From Veillonellaceae bacterium UBA5809 (lineage in GTDB: Bacteria > Bacillota > Negativicutes > Veillonellales > Dialisteraceae), in NCBI GenBank assembly GCA_002417965.1, contig DIDD01000015.1, positions 1 to 6,844 of the forward strand: a stretch of 6,844 bases of DNA, written 5' to 3'. This document shows positions 5,369-6,844 of the stretch, in pieces. Every line of letters starts with the position of its first letter. Position 1 is the stretch's first letter. The notes under the pieces are model-generated. The model had not been told where the DNA came from. It was given only the letters and a program-made list of their open reading frames with translations, and did not search any database. Made by a program: the position numbers and the translations under genes.

Positions 5369-6844
5369 TTAAAAGCGGAAGTTTACACCCGCCTCATAAT
5401 TACGTCCCGGCGCTGAATACCAGTATTCTCCGTAAGAACTGTAGGTTCCTGTTTCCGTATAAAACTGGTTGAAAATATTATTCAGCTTCACATAAAGCTG
5501 AGCCTGCGGCGTGATTTGATAATTGACCACGGTATCCCAGACCCAGTAATTTTTATATTGTGAAACAGGATTTGTCCCCCATGCACCCTCTCTGTGGAAA
5601 ATCCCTTTCCCTGTGACAGAAGCGCTGAGTTTATCATGCTGATAATCAATGCCGACATCCAGCATTCCCTTGGGCAGGAATCCGTTCAGATTGGAATTGG
5701 CCCCTGATGCGGAACGGTCTACGTGGGTATAGGTATATCCCAGGAACATACTGAGGGCATCAGTTACATTTTTATGAAGCTGCGCATTCCAGCCATAGGA
5801 ATCTAATTTCCCAGTATTATAATATCTGTAAGTACTGCTGTTATATGCAATCATATTTTTCGCATGCTGCCGGTAGATGCTGAATGTTCCGTACAGGCTG
5901 TCATTCCACTGGTGGCTGGCGCCCATGGATGCTGTTCCCCCTTCCTGGGGTTTTAGATCACGGTTCCCATAACTGGTTGAATATAATTGATAGAGATCCG
6001 GCGCCACAAAAAATTCCTTATAGCTGATATAGTAATTTGTTTTACCGCTTTGCTTATATCCCAATGTAACCGCAGGCGTTGTGTGGTCCCCAAAGGTGGA
6101 ATGATGGTCAAAACGGATGCCCGGCGTCAGATTCCATTTGGAATTGATATTCCAGATATCCTGGAGATAAAAGGCTGTATTGGATGTTTTTTTATTTTGA
6201 AAACTTTCAGATGAAATATATTCTGTTCCCCCCCATTCATACGAAGAGGTACTGTAATAATTACGAATTTTATACTGATAATAATCGACACCGCCCGTGA
6301 TTAACTGGTGATCCATTTTATATGTTATCTGATCACTAAAGCCCGACGTCACAAAATTTAAGTTCCATAAATTATCCGCATGATTTTTATTGTCATGAAG
6401 TATATCGTGATAGCGGAACAAAGTGAATTGGTTGCTCAGCCGGTCTGATAAATGAGCAGAATAATTCAGGCTGATTCTGTCATTATCTTTTTTTCCGTCA
6501 TCCCTTGTTGTATCAAAGGATCCATCATCAGGCCTGGTATAATCCAGTTTATATTTTTGGTAATTAAACACCAGACTGGACCCGTTGTCAAAGTCCTTTC
6601 CCATCTTGAAATTCAGCGCTTTAGAATTCAGATGGTTAATCACAGAATTGCTGTGGGCGTCTTCAAAATCCCCCTGCAGCTGTTTCTGCGCCTCGATGGT
6701 CCAGAAATAACCGTCTTTGCTTCCTTCGTTATAGAGATGGTACTTCTCCCCGTCAAAGCTTCCGAAGGAAACCCCTGCACTGCTGTGAACCTCCCCATTT
6801 TTAGGGTGACGGGTAATAATATTAATGACGCCGCCCTGGGCATC
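5369..6844 (-). CDS. TonB-dependent outer-membrane receptor, end of plug and beta-barrel (N-terminus outside window)
   Basis: The frame is open from the window edge to the TAA at 5369-5371, giving 491 residues and no start. Receptors of this family import scarce ligands such as iron chelates, haem or cobalamin across the outer membrane using TonB energy. The fragment opens with AQGGVINIITRHP (2-14), the conserved end of the plug domain. The rest is a Tyr/Asn/Ser-rich beta-barrel: FYLQDIWNINSKWNLTPGIR (225-244), the typical YGNRDLKPQEGG (292-303), LNNIFNQFYTETG in the last strands, and APGRNYEAGVNFRF at the end (478-491), with the terminal Phe expected for barrel insertion. The signal peptide, TonB box and most of the plug are off-window. 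The barrel reminds me of BtuB-like receptors of Negativicutes, but the ligand cannot be assigned. It has its own terminator. Base composition is clearly more AT-rich than the genes to the left, and 7-base G and A runs occur in the coding strand. Confidence 0.94.
   Translation of the reverse strand, partial: DAQGGVINIITRHPKNGEVHSSAGVSFGSFDGEKYHLYNEGSKDGYFWTIEAQKQLQGDFEDAHSNSVINHLNSKALNFKMGKDFDNGSSLVFNYQKYKLDYTRPDDGSFDTTRDDGKKDNDRISLNYSAHLSDRLSNQFTLFRYHDILHDNKNHADNLWNLNFVTSGFSDQITYKMDHQLITGGVDYYQYKIRNYYSTSSYEWGGTEYISSESFQNKKTSNTAFYLQDIWNINSKWNLTPGIRFDHHSTFGDHTTPAVTLGYKQSGKTNYYISYKEFFVAPDLYQLYSTSYGNRDLKPQEGGTASMGASHQWNDSLYGTFSIYRQHAKNMIAYNSSTYRYYNTGKLDSYGWNAQLHKNVTDALSMFLGYTYTHVDRSASGANSNLNGFLPKGMLDVGIDYQHDKLSASVTGKGIFHREGAWGTNPVSQYKNYWVWDTVVNYQITPQAQLYVKLNNIFNQFYTETGTYSSYGEYWYSAPGRNYEAGVNFRF

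Noticed and set aside
6640..6843. Minus-strand 67-codon frame at the right edge, and a receptor start at the GTG near 6643
   Set aside because: The receptor frame itself continues to the window edge and encodes the conserved plug motif GGVINIIT, so there is no start at 6643 and the other frame is a shadow.

Overview
The window looks like ordinary chromosomal DNA from a diderm Firmicute (Negativicutes, for example the Dialister/Megasphaera/Veillonella group). This is an inference. A KMSKS-type tyrosyl-tRNA synthetase and strong AGGAGG-like ribosome binding sites are Firmicute-like, while a TonB-dependent outer-membrane receptor ending in phenylalanine requires an outer membrane. No mobile element, CRISPR array, tRNA or rRNA was seen, and no clear new multi-gene system.

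Layout, left to right. (1) Positions 1-290, minus: the start of an unidentified acidic, charged protein cut by the window edge, 44 bp downstream of the next gene and probably co-transcribed with it. (2) 335-2434, minus: a class A penicillin-binding protein (PBP1A family) that polymerises and crosslinks peptidoglycan. (3) 2435-2632: a divergent promoter region, with an extended -10 and a hairpin in the mRNA leader for the PBP gene, and a well-spaced -35/-10 for tyrS. (4) 2633-3841, plus: tyrS, followed by a strong terminator. (5) 4028-4867, plus: an aldo/keto reductase with its own RBS. (6) 4879-4923: a bidirectional terminator shared with the convergent small gene. (7) 4922-5251, minus: a 109-residue protein made of two copies of a roughly 34-residue helical motif, function unknown. 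(8) 5321-5353: terminator of the receptor transcript. (9) 5369-6844, minus: a TonB-dependent receptor missing its N-terminus because of the window edge.

The genes are mostly independent transcription units: cell-wall synthesis, translation, a small-molecule reductase, an unknown small protein and outer-membrane uptake. The points most worth a second look are the duplicated small protein, two 7-base homopolymer tracts inside the receptor gene, the mRNA-leader hairpin before the PBP gene, a histidine in the cofactor-phosphate position of the reductase, and the uncharacterised gene paired with the PBP.
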